A stretch of DNA of 64,000 nucleotides from Seonamhaeicola sp. (lineage in GTDB: Bacteria > Bacteroidota > Bacteroidia > Flavobacteriales > Flavobacteriaceae), in the NCBI RefSeq assembly GCF_028281565.1, contig NZ_JANQJQ010000029.1, positions 1 through 64,000 of the forward strand, given 5' to 3'. The position numbers and the translations under genes are program-made. How positions within the stretch are numbered: the first letter of the stretch is position 1; each line of letters begins with the position of its first letter. The notes beneath the pieces are model-generated. The model ran no database searches and was not told the DNA's origin. It saw only the letters and a program-made list of their open reading frames with translations. Positions 26,458-35,461 of the stretch are shown piece by piece.

Positions 26458-27369
26458 TTAAAACAACGCTCTTAGTCCAATATTAAATGTTTGCCCCAAA
26501 CCTGTGTCGTTTCCTCTTACAAAATTGGTGTATAGTGTTTCTATATTCAATACATCCGTTAACTGGTATTTTAAACCGCCCCCTAAAGCCGTAAAATTCT
26601 GAGAAAAATTATTACCGGCGTCAATCAGTTGAGAGTGTTGCACTAGAGCTAAAATGGTAAACTTAGAGCTTGGAAAATAGCTTAAGAACAATCCGGGAGT
26701 TAAACGCACGCTGTTATTGGCAAAACTGCCATCTGTTTGCACGCCATTACCATCTCTCTCAATCTTTTTCCCAAAATTAAATTCGGTATTTAACTCAGAA
26801 AACAACTGCCAATCGCCTCCTGCAAAACTATAGTCGTAGAAAAACCTGTTTTGAAGAATAAATCCTTTTTGGTCAAGAAACACACCATCTTCCACTTCAT
26901 TATCTATCAAAGGAATATGCAATGCTGTTTGAATCGTGAAATTACCAACATTTTTAATAGGGTTAAACTTAATTGCCGGTGCAAAAGAGGTAAAGCCGGA
27001 ACGTGCTGAGCCGCGCTGTCCATCAAACTTCAGAACATCCAAAGCATCTCTGCCTCCAATTACATTGGACCGAAACTCCAGCAACAACCCAATATTAAAA
27101 CTATTATTATTTGAAACCCCGGTAAAAATGTCTACTGTTGACGTAAAGAATGTATTTCTGGGAATACTTTGTTTAGTGCCTCCCGGCCCAAATAGATCCT
27201 TTGTTTCTGTATATAAATTATTAAACCATTTAATGTCCCACTGCCCCTTCTTTAATAAGATCGATGGCGTATAAGTTTGAATGACACTACCTTGTTTTTC
27301 TTCATCTTCCTGGGCAAAACCGACAAAAGATATGGCCGTTAAACATACTATTACAATTATTTTTTTCAT
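26458..27369 (-). CDS. Outer-membrane beta-barrel protein (porin/transporter-like)
   Basis: This 303-residue protein starts at the ATG at 27367-27369, chosen because it opens a clean signal peptide (KKIIVIVCLTAISFVGFAQ). A longer frame starts 12 codons upstream. The mature part alternates amphipathic beta-strands separated by Asp/Asn/Gly-rich turns. It ends in FNIGLRALF, a C-terminal Phe as in outer-membrane barrels. No named family can be assigned with confidence; it resembles transporter-like beta-barrels common in Flavobacteria. It lies between the second DUF547 gene and the GH113-like gene on the same strand, possibly one transcript. Confidence 0.75.
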   Translation of the reverse strand: MKKIIVIVCLTAISFVGFAQEDEEKQGSVIQTYTPSILLKKGQWDIKWFNNLYTETKDLFGPGGTKQSIPRNTFFTSTVDIFTGVSNNNSFNIGLLLEFRSNVIGGRDALDVLKFDGQRGSARSGFTSFAPAIKFNPIKNVGNFTIQTALHIPLIDNEVEDGVFLDQKGFILQNRFFYDYSFAGGDWQLFSELNTEFNFGKKIERDGNGVQTDGSFANNSVRLTPGLFLSYFPSSKFTILALVQHSQLIDAGNNFSQNFTALGGGLKYQLTDVLNIETLYTNFVRGNDTGLGQTFNIGLRALF

Positions 27370-27448
27370 GTTTTTGATTTTTGGTGTATTGGATATCATC
27401 ATCAAATAATTCTTGGAATGATATATATTAATTTATTTTAAGTAGTTA

Positions 27449-28159
27449 TTATTGTTCATTGACCTTCCAATCGTAAGGAAAGTATCTTATTTTAAAATTA
27501 TCAGGGATTTTTTCTGTTCTGTATGTATTGATAAAATCAATTTCTGTGGTACCGTTCATTCTAAAATCATCTCTGTACCATTCCATAATCTGAGAAGCTT
27601 CCACACGTTTTTTCTTTGTGTTTACCCGTAAAAAAGTTCCGTTTAAAGCTATTTTAGTTTGAACTTCCATTTGTTTATCCAAGGTCTCGGGTAAATAAGC
27701 GTCACTTATTAAAGGCGGACATCCAACAGCCCCGCAAACCAACACAAAATGAAACCTGGGATCCTTAAACTGTGCCCTTAACAACTTGTGTTCAATATCA
27801 TTTAATGTGATCTCTGTTCCTGCCAGTTCGTATTTGGTTTTATCAAAAAATCCGGCATGATCTAATGGGGATTTGGTAGGATAATTATCGACTATACCTT
27901 TTATAACCGATAGATTGTAAGCATTGATCCAAAAAGCCTGATACGTTTTTGCCTCGTCTTTTGTTACCGAAACAGCTTTGGCCAGGTCTAAAATGGCATT
28001 CAAACTTTCCGGATTATCATGAAGTTTAGCATAAGCGACCTTCCCATCCTTTACATAGGTTTTAAAAAACCCATCCGCTTTCTTAAAAAAGGTTTCAGTA
28101 TCTTGAGACCAACTGGTAAAAGCGATAAACATCAATAATAAAGCAATAATTTTCTTCAT
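27449..28159 (-). CDS. Second DUF547 domain protein, exported
   Basis: This 236-residue periplasmic protein has signal peptide KKIIALLLMFIAFTSWSQ; the ATG at 28157-28159 is preferred to an upstream TTG. The DUF547 pattern is clear: AFWINAYNLSVIKGIV, LNDIEHKLLRAQFKDPRFHF, LVCGAVGCPPL and IMEWYRDDFR. Unlike the cluster copy at 19051 it has a Sec-type signal with no lipid anchor and no linker. It is divergent from the flavoprotein gene at 28364. Its role is unknown. Confidence 0.82.
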   Translation of the reverse strand: MKKIIALLLMFIAFTSWSQDTETFFKKADGFFKTYVKDGKVAYAKLHDNPESLNAILDLAKAVSVTKDEAKTYQAFWINAYNLSVIKGIVDNYPTKSPLDHAGFFDKTKYELAGTEITLNDIEHKLLRAQFKDPRFHFVLVCGAVGCPPLISDAYLPETLDKQMEVQTKIALNGTFLRVNTKKKRVEASQIMEWYRDDFRMNGTTEIDFINTYRTEKIPDNFKIRYFPYDWKVNEQ

Positions 28160-28363
28160 TGTATAATTTAATTTTTTACAAAGTAACAACTCCTATGTCG
28201 AACAAAATGTTAGCTAACTTACAAATCGTAGAAAAAGATTTTCGCGTCTCAATAGTGCTCAATTCCTTACAGATTATAGCTAATTTGAATCGATTCTAAA
28301 TTTACACACTTCAAATTAAGTTCTTATATTTAATTGCGACCTAATTGAACATAATTATAAAAA

Positions 28364-29734
28364 ATGGAGCATATTGTTATTATAGGAAATGGTATTTCGG
28401 GCGTTACGGCTGCCAGACATATCAGAAAGCTTTCGGACAAAAAAATCACGATTGTTTCTGCGGAAACCGATTACTTCTTTTCTCGTACCGCCCTGATGTA
28501 TGTATATATGGGGCATATGAAATTTGAACATACGCAACCTTATGAAAACTGGTTTTGGAAGAAGAACCGGATCGACTTGAAAAAAGGATACGTAAAAACA
28601 GTTGACACCAAAAACAAAACGCTTCATTTTTCAAACGACGATACACTCCAATATGACAAACTCATTATTGCCACAGGCAGCAAACCCAACAAGTTTGGTT
28701 GGCCGGGGCAGGATTTAGATGGTGTCATGGGGATGTACCATAAGCAAGATCTGGAGAGCCTTGAAAAACATGCTCCCAACAACAAAGTCTGCAAACGTGC
28801 CGTGATAGTGGGTGGCGGGCTCATAGGTATTGAATTAGCCGAAATGCTGCATTCAAGACATATTCCGGTTACCTTTTTAGTACGGGAAAGCAGTTTCTGG
28901 AACGGTGTGTTACCGGAACAGGAATCGGCTATGATAAACAAGGAAATTTTGAGTAATGGTATCGATTTGCGATTGGGAGTCAATCTGAAAGAAATCAAAG
29001 CCGATGAAAACGGCAAAGCCAAATCGGTAGTCATTGCCGAAACCGGAGAGGAAATTACCTGTGATGTGGTTGGGCTAACAGCCGGTGTATCACCTAATAT
29101 TGATTTTATTAAAGATTCCGGAACTCGTGCTGAGCCTGGTCAAAGTATTGAAACCGGACGCGGTGTGAAAGTAAACAGGTACCTGGAAACCAATATTCCG
29201 GATGTTTATGCTATAGGTGATTGTGCCGAACAACACGACCCTATTGGCAACCGCAGGCCTATTGAAGCGGTTTGGTATACCGGGCGCATGATGGGTGAAA
29301 CCGTGGCGCAAACTATTTGCGGTAACCGCATAGCATACAAACCGGGGCATTGGTTCAATTCAGCCAAATTCTTTAATATAGAATACCAAACCTATGGTTG
29401 GGTATGGGCAAAACCTAAGGACCATGAAGCCCGGTTCTATTGGGAACATGACAGTGGTAAAAAATGTATTCACCTGAATTATGACAAGGATACCCGGGAA
29501 TTTATCGGCATTAATAATTTAGGAATACGGATGCGTCATGAATTTTTTGATAAGGTTTTAAGCGAAAAACGAACCATTGATTATGTTCTGGAACATTTAG
29601 CTGATGCCAATTTCGATCCGGAGTTCTATAAGCTTCATGAGCCTGAGATTGTTGCCAAATTCAATCAGGAAAACAACACAAATATTCGGCTTAAAAAGAA
29701 AAGCTGGAAACGCATTTTTAACCTAACCGCTTAA
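28364..29734 (+). CDS. NAD(P)/FAD-dependent oxidoreductase
   Basis: This cytosolic pyridine-nucleotide-disulfide-type flavoprotein (456 residues) starts with the FAD motif VIIGNGISGVTAARHI (residues 5-20). The NAD(P) motif AVIVGGGLIGIELAEML is near residue 150, and the second FAD motif VYAIGDCAEQ is near residue 285. An extra C-terminal region (about residues 330-456) follows, rich in aromatic and charged residues. No redox-active CxxxxC is present, so it resembles NirB/rubredoxin-reductase-type NADH oxidoreductases. The membrane ferredoxin gene follows after 9 nt, suggesting electron transfer from NAD(P)H to that protein. Confidence 0.88.
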   Translation: MEHIVIIGNGISGVTAARHIRKLSDKKITIVSAETDYFFSRTALMYVYMGHMKFEHTQPYENWFWKKNRIDLKKGYVKTVDTKNKTLHFSNDDTLQYDKLIIATGSKPNKFGWPGQDLDGVMGMYHKQDLESLEKHAPNNKVCKRAVIVGGGLIGIELAEMLHSRHIPVTFLVRESSFWNGVLPEQESAMINKEILSNGIDLRLGVNLKEIKADENGKAKSVVIAETGEEITCDVVGLTAGVSPNIDFIKDSGTRAEPGQSIETGRGVKVNRYLETNIPDVYAIGDCAEQHDPIGNRRPIEAVWYTGRMMGETVAQTICGNRIAYKPGHWFNSAKFFNIEYQTYGWVWAKPKDHEARFYWEHDSGKKCIHLNYDKDTREFIGINNLGIRMRHEFFDKVLSEKRTIDYVLEHLADANFDPEFYKLHEPEIVAKFNQENNTNIRLKKKSWKRIFNLTA

Positions 29735-29743
29735 AATTTAGTT

Positions 29744-31153
29744 ATGGACAAGCATTCAAGTTTTGCAGTATCAAATCCTCATAAAGTGCCTTTAGACACC
29801 ATTCAAAAACTCGGTTTATGGATGGGCATTATTGGGCTAATGATTTTAACCTTAGCCACATTTAATATTCATGCAGAGCCCAAAAATGTCTTTGCCATCG
29901 TGTCAATAGTTTTGATGTTGGTCGGTGCCATTATCTATGGTAGGCAAACTTATATTAAGTCGGCTCCCGGAATAAAAAACAATCATGTTTGGTTTAAAAC
30001 ATTGACCAATCGGGGTGTTATCGGCTGGTTCCTGGGTGTTATTTTAACCCTCTTTTATGTACTGCTATACTGGTTTCCAAAATACCTGGGATTAGGAATT
30101 GAAGGCGCTGAAAACACAGGCCTCATTGTTATGTTTGATGGCTTAAGCCAGTTTTTCAAAGGGCAACCTGCCAGTCAATGGTTTGTGTATGGTACTTTGT
30201 ATACACTGGCCATAGTATCATTAGGCATTAAGTTCATGTACAAATACCGTCATAACAGGTATCAGCTTATCAGAACGGTTGTGGTTATGGCCTGTCAGCT
30301 TTTCCTGGCCTATTTGATCCCGGAAATTTTAGAAGGATTAAATACGGAACGTCCTTATTTTGCTAAAGACATCAAAAACATCTGGCCTCTAAACTACTAC
30401 TTCTTTGAATCCTGGCATTTGGATAACATGGTAAATGGTGGTACTTTGGGGATGTTCTATTTGGTAGTTGGCATCTTTATGTTTGCTGTTTTTACGCCTA
30501 TTATCACCTATTTTGTTGGAAAACGCTGGTATTGTTCCTGGGTTTGCGGTTGTGGTGGTTTAGCCGAAACGGCCGGTGATCCGTTCAGGCATTTATCCTC
30601 TAAAAAATTATCGGCCTGGAAACTGGAACGCTGGCTCATTCACAGTGTTATGGTATTCATTTTTGTCGTTACAGTTGCTGTACTTTACGGTTATTTTACA
30701 GGAAAAGGCGATGTCTTTGGCCTAAGTATTTATGAATATTTCAGTAAACCTTACGGGTTTTTAATTGGTGCCATGTTCTCCGGGGTTATCGGGGTTGGTT
30801 TTTATCCCATGCTGGGGAGCCGGGTTTGGTGCCGTTTTGGGTGTCCGTTAGCTGGATACATGGGCATTATTCAACGGTTTAAATCCAGGTTCAGGATTAC
30901 CACCAATGGCGGGCAATGTATTTCCTGTGGTAACTGTTCTACCTATTGTGAGCAGGGTATCGATGTTAGAGCCTATGCCCAAAAAGGCGAAAACATTGTA
31001 CGCGCCAGTTGCGTAGGTTGTGGTATTTGTTCCGCTGTTTGCCCAAGAGGCGTCTTAAAACTGGAAAACGGACCGGAAAAAGGGCGTATCAATCCAACTG
31101 ATGTGTTGTTGGGTAATGATGTGGATTTAATGGATTTGGTGAATAAGCGATAG
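29744..31153 (+). CDS. Membrane 4Fe-4S (NapH/RdxA-like) electron-transfer protein
   Basis: This integral membrane ferredoxin (469 residues) has several transmembrane helices through about residue 370. Cys-rich membrane motifs are WYCSWVCGCGG and RVWCRFGCPLAG, seen in NapH/YccM/RdxA-like proteins. Two C-terminal ferredoxin motifs follow, CISCGNCSTYCEQG and CVGCGICSAVCPRG, each CxxCxxCxxxC. It probably receives electrons from the adjacent flavoprotein and passes them across or along the membrane; the terminal acceptor is not encoded here. The 9-nt gap to the flavoprotein indicates an operon. Confidence 0.87.
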   Translation: MDKHSSFAVSNPHKVPLDTIQKLGLWMGIIGLMILTLATFNIHAEPKNVFAIVSIVLMLVGAIIYGRQTYIKSAPGIKNNHVWFKTLTNRGVIGWFLGVILTLFYVLLYWFPKYLGLGIEGAENTGLIVMFDGLSQFFKGQPASQWFVYGTLYTLAIVSLGIKFMYKYRHNRYQLIRTVVVMACQLFLAYLIPEILEGLNTERPYFAKDIKNIWPLNYYFFESWHLDNMVNGGTLGMFYLVVGIFMFAVFTPIITYFVGKRWYCSWVCGCGGLAETAGDPFRHLSSKKLSAWKLERWLIHSVMVFIFVVTVAVLYGYFTGKGDVFGLSIYEYFSKPYGFLIGAMFSGVIGVGFYPMLGSRVWCRFGCPLAGYMGIIQRFKSRFRITTNGGQCISCGNCSTYCEQGIDVRAYAQKGENIVRASCVGCGICSAVCPRGVLKLENGPEKGRINPTDVLLGNDVDLMDLVNKR

Positions 31154-31650
31154 TCCTCGACAAGCTCCTTTAGATTTGTTTTAAACATTTAAGAAACAAG
31201 ACCTAAGACTGATGACGGAAGACCGAAGACCGAAGACCGAAGACTAAAGACGGAAACAGGAAACAGGAAACAGGAAGCTAAGGTCGGAATTTGTTTTTTG
31301 AGGTCCCTTGGAATCTTTTGCTCCTTTGCGAGAAACTAATTGGAATTGAAATATTAAGGCGGAGAACAGAAGACCGGTGACAGAGGACGGAAGCCAGAAG
31401 TAAGGATTGGCATTTGGTATTTGCATTTTTGATATTTATGATATCTTGGAGTCTTTGCGCCTTTGCGAGAAGTTTATAATTGAGTTTTGGTTTTCTAAGT
31501 CATACCTGGACTGCCTGTACTAAGTTTAGTCGAAGTGGGGAAATATATCACCCCTAACCGATAATTAAAACCACCTTGTCGCATTAAATTCTTAATTTAG
31601 TAGTCATTATTGTATCAACTCCTTAAGACAGGAAACCCTAACTGTACGTA
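31154..31650. other. Repeat-rich intergenic region
   Basis: This 497-nt gap precedes the TolB/TPR gene. It contains tandem heptamers GAAGACC (31218-31245) and GGAAACA (31252-31272). A duplicated motif of about 27 nt ending in CCTTTGCGAGAA occurs at 31307-31334 and 31445-31471. A fragment of the GTCGAAGTG repeat family lies near 31510-31540. No credible ORF or RNA gene is seen. Confidence 0.65.
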
Positions 31651-33429
31651 ATGCTTACTAAAAATAAGAATATTACCATTGCCGTATTGCCGTTTCAAAT
31701 AACGAGTGAAGAAGCCAGGATACAACAACTTTTTATCGGATTTACTGAAGATCTCATTACGCATTTCTCAAAATTCGTTGGACTTTCAGTGATTTCATCG
31801 TATTCAACATTAAGAATAAAAGACCTGTCAGACAAAGACGAAATTGACCAGTTAGGTGCCAATTATTTAATTTACGGAAGCGTTCGGCATCGTAATGAAA
31901 CCCTTCGCATGTCCATTCAACTCATAAAAACAGAAGACCAAAGCCTGGTGTTTGGAAACCAGTATAATGAAACTATCGACTCGCTTCTGGAAGCCCAGGA
32001 TGATATAGTACAACAGATCGTCACGGTTCTAGAAGAAAAGATCAACTACAACTTATTATCTCATTCCTATAAAAAGAACTCTGTGGACTTAGCCGCCTAT
32101 GAGAACTACCTTATCGGTATGAATATTTTGAAGAAAGGTTCAGGAGATAATGATATTAAGGCCCGCAACTATTTTAATGCGGCTTTAAATATTGATCCTA
32201 ATTATTCGTTGGCCTATACCGGATTATCGCTTAGTTATTTCAACTTTTGGTCCTGTTTACTTTGGGACCGCTGGGATGAAAGTATGCAGGGTGCCCACGA
32301 GTATGCTTTAAAAGCCATAGAACTGGATGGCAACGATTATACCGCCTTAGGCGTTTTGGGTAGAACTTATGCGTATTTTGGTGAATATGAAAAGGCCGAA
32401 CATTTTTTAAGAAAGTCACTGCGCATGAATTCCAATGATTGTTCTCACCTGTTGCGAGTGGCCTTTACCCTGATGTTTTTGGGTTATGGTGAAGAAGCCG
32501 TTAAACTGTATCATAAGGCCATTGAATTGAATCCGTTTCATAACGATCATTATTACGCCCATGGGTCTAACTACTATTTAGCCATAGGTAATTTTGAAAC
32601 CAGTGTTGCATTGGCTAAAAAAGCGCCTGTTGGCAGCTGGACCGATTTTCCTGCTTTTGTGGCAGCAGCCTATTTGCAATTAGAAGATTATGACAAGATG
32701 TGGCATTATTGGGATATCTATATGTCACTGTTTGAAAAAGCTGTTTATTCGGGCAATAAAGCCATGGAAGAAGAAGCTTTAGAGTGGTTAATGATCGTTA
32801 ATCCATTCAAAGATTTCACCTATTTAACACCGTTGGTAGAATTTATCGGGTCTGAAAAACGATTAGAAAAAGGCGAACCGGTCCATTCTGAAAAAGCTTC
32901 CAATAAAAATGCGTTTCTATTAAAAGGGAATGTTTGGGAAATGACCTATCAGGGGCAAGAACTGGTTCTAAAAGATGCTAAAGGCTATCACGATATTCAC
33001 AAATTACTTGCTAATCCCAACAAAGAATTTCATTGTTTGGACCTGATGGAGGCGGCTGTTGATGAAAGTAATAATACTTCAAGCATCGACAACAAAGCTA
33101 AAGCTGCATACCAAAAGCGCATCAAAGAATTGCAGGAAGATATTGCCGAAGCCGAGGCCTTAAACCAAATGGAGCACATAGAAAAACTCAGGGAAGAATA
33201 CGATAGCATTTTAGAACATTTATCACAATCCCTTGGACTATCCGGAAAGACCAGAAAAGTAGGCTCAACCATAGAAAAAGCTCGTTCTGCCGTAACCTGG
33301 CGTATCCGTAGCAGTATTAAAAAAATACAAAAAGTACACCCTGAATTAGCCACACATCTTTCCAAATCTATTAAAACCGGCACGTACTGTTCTTACAAGC
33401 CCGAAATTGAGGTCGACTGGGTTCTATAA
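31651..33429 (+). CDS. TolB-like/TPR protein with coiled C-terminal domain
   Basis: This is a 592-residue cytosolic regulator-like protein. The N-terminus (ITIAVLPFQITSEEARIQQLF, to about residue 130) is the TolB/FlgO-like domain common beside adenylate cyclase or DNA-binding domains. TPR repeats cover about residues 145-350 (NYFNAALNIDPNYSLAYTGLS, AHEYALKAIELDGNDYTALG, AVKLYHKAIELNP). The C-terminus (about 425-592) starts LLKGNVWEMTYQGQELVLKDAKG. It contains a charged helix, YQKRIKELQEDIAEAEA, and ends with RSSIKKIQKVHPELATHL plus TGTYCSYKP. That domain resembles one seen at the end of some AAA/transcription-factor ATPases. No catalytic or DNA-binding domain is evident. A sterol-desaturase-like enzyme and homocysteine methyltransferase follow. 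Confidence 0.75.
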   Translation: MLTKNKNITIAVLPFQITSEEARIQQLFIGFTEDLITHFSKFVGLSVISSYSTLRIKDLSDKDEIDQLGANYLIYGSVRHRNETLRMSIQLIKTEDQSLVFGNQYNETIDSLLEAQDDIVQQIVTVLEEKINYNLLSHSYKKNSVDLAAYENYLIGMNILKKGSGDNDIKARNYFNAALNIDPNYSLAYTGLSLSYFNFWSCLLWDRWDESMQGAHEYALKAIELDGNDYTALGVLGRTYAYFGEYEKAEHFLRKSLRMNSNDCSHLLRVAFTLMFLGYGEEAVKLYHKAIELNPFHNDHYYAHGSNYYLAIGNFETSVALAKKAPVGSWTDFPAFVAAAYLQLEDYDKMWHYWDIYMSLFEKAVYSGNKAMEEEALEWLMIVNPFKDFTYLTPLVEFIGSEKRLEKGEPVHSEKASNKNAFLLKGNVWEMTYQGQELVLKDAKGYHDIHKLLANPNKEFHCLDLMEAAVDESNNTSSIDNKAKAAYQKRIKELQEDIAEAEALNQMEHIEKLREEYDSILEHLSQSLGLSGKTRKVGSTIEKARSAVTWRIRSSIKKIQKVHPELATHLSKSIKTGTYCSYKPEIEVDWVL

Positions 33430-33436
33430 GACCTAA

Positions 33437-33484
33437 AACTTACAACTTACCTGATGGAACTTACATTGTAAGTTAAAAACTTAC
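33437..33484. repeat. AACTTAC heptamer iterons
   Basis: Four forward copies of AACTTAC start at 33437, 33444, 33458 and 33478, with one inverted copy (GTAAGTT) at 33468-33474. The third copy and the inverted copy form a perfect 7-bp hairpin with a 3-nt loop. The site sits between the TolB/TPR gene and the desaturase gene and could be an operator. Confidence 0.7.
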
Positions 33485-33531
33485 GCCTTTAATAGTGAAA
33501 GTAAAAACTATTAATTTAAAAAACGAATATT

Positions 33532-34287
33532 ATGCCAACGCCGCTAGAAATTTTGTTAGACCCCATCTCTCTGATAGCACTAGGAATGTATGCTCTTTTA
33601 ATCATTTGGGAAGCTTTATTCCCAGCAAGGCCGTTACCTAAAGTAAAAAACTGGAAACTTAAAGGCATGACCTCCTTTGCCGTATTTTTCTTTTTATCAT
33701 CGTATTTACCACTATTAACAGATCCGTTCTTATCGCAATATCAATTCTTTGACCTGACAAGTCTCGGTAATGTTGGAGGTGGTATTGTAGCCATTGTAGT
33801 GTATGAATTAGGAGTCTTTGTATGGCACAGAGCGATGCACAAATCGGATCTTTTATGGCGACTCTTCCATCAGATGCATCACAGTGCGGAACGTATGGAT
33901 ACTTATGGCGCCTTTTATTTTAGCTTATTCGATATGATCGGGTTCACGTTCTTAGGAAGTATCTGTTTGGCTTTATTGATTGGTGTGACACCGCAAGCTG
34001 TAACGATCATGTTGTTAGGAACCATGTTCTTAGGGATCTTTCAGCATACCAATATTAAAACGCCCCATTGGTTAGGCTATATCATTCAGCGTCCGGAGAG
34101 TCATACGGTACATCATGCCAAAGGCGTTCACAAACACAACTATTCGGATCTCCCGATTTTCGACATCATTTTCGGATCGTTTAAGAACCCTAAAGGCTAC
34201 GAACACGAAACCGGATTTTACGACGGTGCTTCTTCAAAGATTGTAGAGATGTTAACCTTTCAGGATATCAATAAATCCAAAGCTTAA
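33532..34287 (+). CDS. Sterol desaturase/fatty acid hydroxylase family protein
   Basis: This is a predicted non-heme diiron membrane oxygenase (251 residues) that hydroxylates or desaturates a lipid. It has about four hydrophobic segments. The histidine boxes are complete: HRAMHKS (HxxxH), FHQMHHS (HxxHH) and, near residue 188, SHTVHHAKGVHKHN. The substrate is unknown; bacterial members act on sterols, carotenoids, ether lipids or fatty acids. It lies 11 nt upstream of homocysteine methyltransferase and 102 nt after the TolB/TPR gene, giving a likely three-gene unit. Confidence 0.9.
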   Translation: MPTPLEILLDPISLIALGMYALLIIWEALFPARPLPKVKNWKLKGMTSFAVFFFLSSYLPLLTDPFLSQYQFFDLTSLGNVGGGIVAIVVYELGVFVWHRAMHKSDLLWRLFHQMHHSAERMDTYGAFYFSLFDMIGFTFLGSICLALLIGVTPQAVTIMLLGTMFLGIFQHTNIKTPHWLGYIIQRPESHTVHHAKGVHKHNYSDLPIFDIIFGSFKNPKGYEHETGFYDGASSKIVEMLTFQDINKSKA

Positions 34288-34298
34288 AACGGACCGTC

Positions 34299-35225
34299 AT
34301 GATACTTGCAGATATAAAAAAGACCACCTTCTTAACCGATGGTGGTCTGGAAACCGATTTGATCTTTAACAAAGGGATTGACCTACCCCATTTTGCGGCC
34401 TTTCCACTGTTGGAGTGTCCGGAACATCAACAAACCTTAAGCGCCTATTATCAGGAGTATATGGATATTGCCAAAGCCCATCAAACCGGCTATATTTTAG
34501 AAAGCCCAACCTGGCGGGCTAACCCCGATTGGGGCTATAAACTGGGATATTCCAAAGCCGATTTGATACGTGTGAACCAACTGGCCATTGAACAAATGAA
34601 CGCATTGAGAGACCATTATAAGTCAGATATAGAAACTATTTTTATAAGCGGGCAATTGGGTCCGAGAGGTGATGCTTATAGTATTGAAGAAGCCATGAGC
34701 ACAGTAGAAGCACAGGCCTATCACAACACCCAAATTAAAGCATTTAAAGAAAGTGGTGCCGATCTGGTGTCAGCCATCACCATGAATTATAGCAATGAAG
34801 CCATAGGATTGGCCAAAGCAGCTAAAGATCATAACATCCCTGTGGTGATCTCTTTTACGGTTGAAACCGACGGACATTTACCCAGTGGTGAATCGTTAAA
34901 AGAGGCTATTAATAAAGCAGATAAAGCCACTGATAATTATCCGATCTATTATATGATAAACTGTGCCCACCCCACCCATTTTATGGATAAAATTGAAAAG
35001 GATTCCGATTGGAAACACAGAATACATGGTGTTAGAACGAATGCTTCCTGTAAAAGTCATGAAGAATTGGATCAATCCACCGAATTGGATGCCGGCGACA
35101 AAGAAGCATTGGGTGCGTTACATACACAACTTAAATCGCATTTACCCAACTTAAAGGTCTTTGGTGGTTGCTGTGGCACCGATGCCTCGCATATTAAATC
35201 CATTTGTAAACATGCTTTAGCATAA
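34299..35225 (+). CDS. Homocysteine S-methyltransferase family protein
   Basis: This zinc-dependent methyltransferase (308 residues, MmuM-like) would transfer a methyl group from S-methylmethionine or SAM to homocysteine. The N-terminus has FLTDGGLETDLIF. ESPTWRANPDWG and SGQLGPRGD follow. Zinc-binding cysteines are in YMINCAHPTHF and the C-terminal GGCCGTDASHI. It lacks the cobalamin and folate modules of MetH and is full length. Translation is probably coupled to the desaturase gene 11 nt upstream, an unusual partner for a methionine enzyme. Confidence 0.9.
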   Translation: MILADIKKTTFLTDGGLETDLIFNKGIDLPHFAAFPLLECPEHQQTLSAYYQEYMDIAKAHQTGYILESPTWRANPDWGYKLGYSKADLIRVNQLAIEQMNALRDHYKSDIETIFISGQLGPRGDAYSIEEAMSTVEAQAYHNTQIKAFKESGADLVSAITMNYSNEAIGLAKAAKDHNIPVVISFTVETDGHLPSGESLKEAINKADKATDNYPIYYMINCAHPTHFMDKIEKDSDWKHRIHGVRTNASCKSHEELDQSTELDAGDKEALGALHTQLKSHLPNLKVFGGCCGTDASHIKSICKHALA

Positions 35226-35237
35226 AATTTGCCTTGT

Positions 35238-35332
35238 TCTATTGAGCTTGGTCGCTGAAGTTCTCGAAACGACTTAAAGAATCTCTTTTGAGAGATATTT
35301 TGAAAGCACTTCGACTGCGCTCAGTGTGACAT
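35238..35332. repeat. Composite dispersed repeat
   Basis: It includes a hairpin ATCTCT-TTTG-AGAGAT (35281-35296) and ends CACTTCGACTGCGCTCAGTG-TGAC. The latter segment belongs to the family seen at 20070 and 23351. It lies past the homocysteine methyltransferase gene. Confidence 0.65.
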
Positions 35333-35412
35333 AACTTAATTAGGATAAGGCAAAATCGTTTTTAAAACGATCTTTTCTTTACAATAATTTAAAGGGCAAT
35401 GTTAGGTCATCA

Positions 35413-35444
35413 TTTGAACAACGACCTAGCTTATTGTATTTTTG
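35413..35444 (+). promoter_or_regulatory. Bacteroidota-type promoter for GT2 pair
   Basis: TTTG (35413-35416), a 20-nt spacer and TATTTTTG (35437-35444, exact TAnnTTTG) precede the start codon at 35462. The leader would be about 10 nt. Confidence 0.68.
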
Positions 35445-35461
35445 CAGCACAATAACTATTC

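Noticed and set aside
31204-31280. Possible CRISPR-like tandem repeats
   Set aside because: Units are 7 bp and contiguous without spacers, and no cas genes are near; they are simple tandem repeats.
33430-33531. SAM or cobalamin riboswitch ahead of the homocysteine methyltransferase unit
   Set aside because: No conserved aptamer core is visible; the structure there is explained by AACTTAC repeats.
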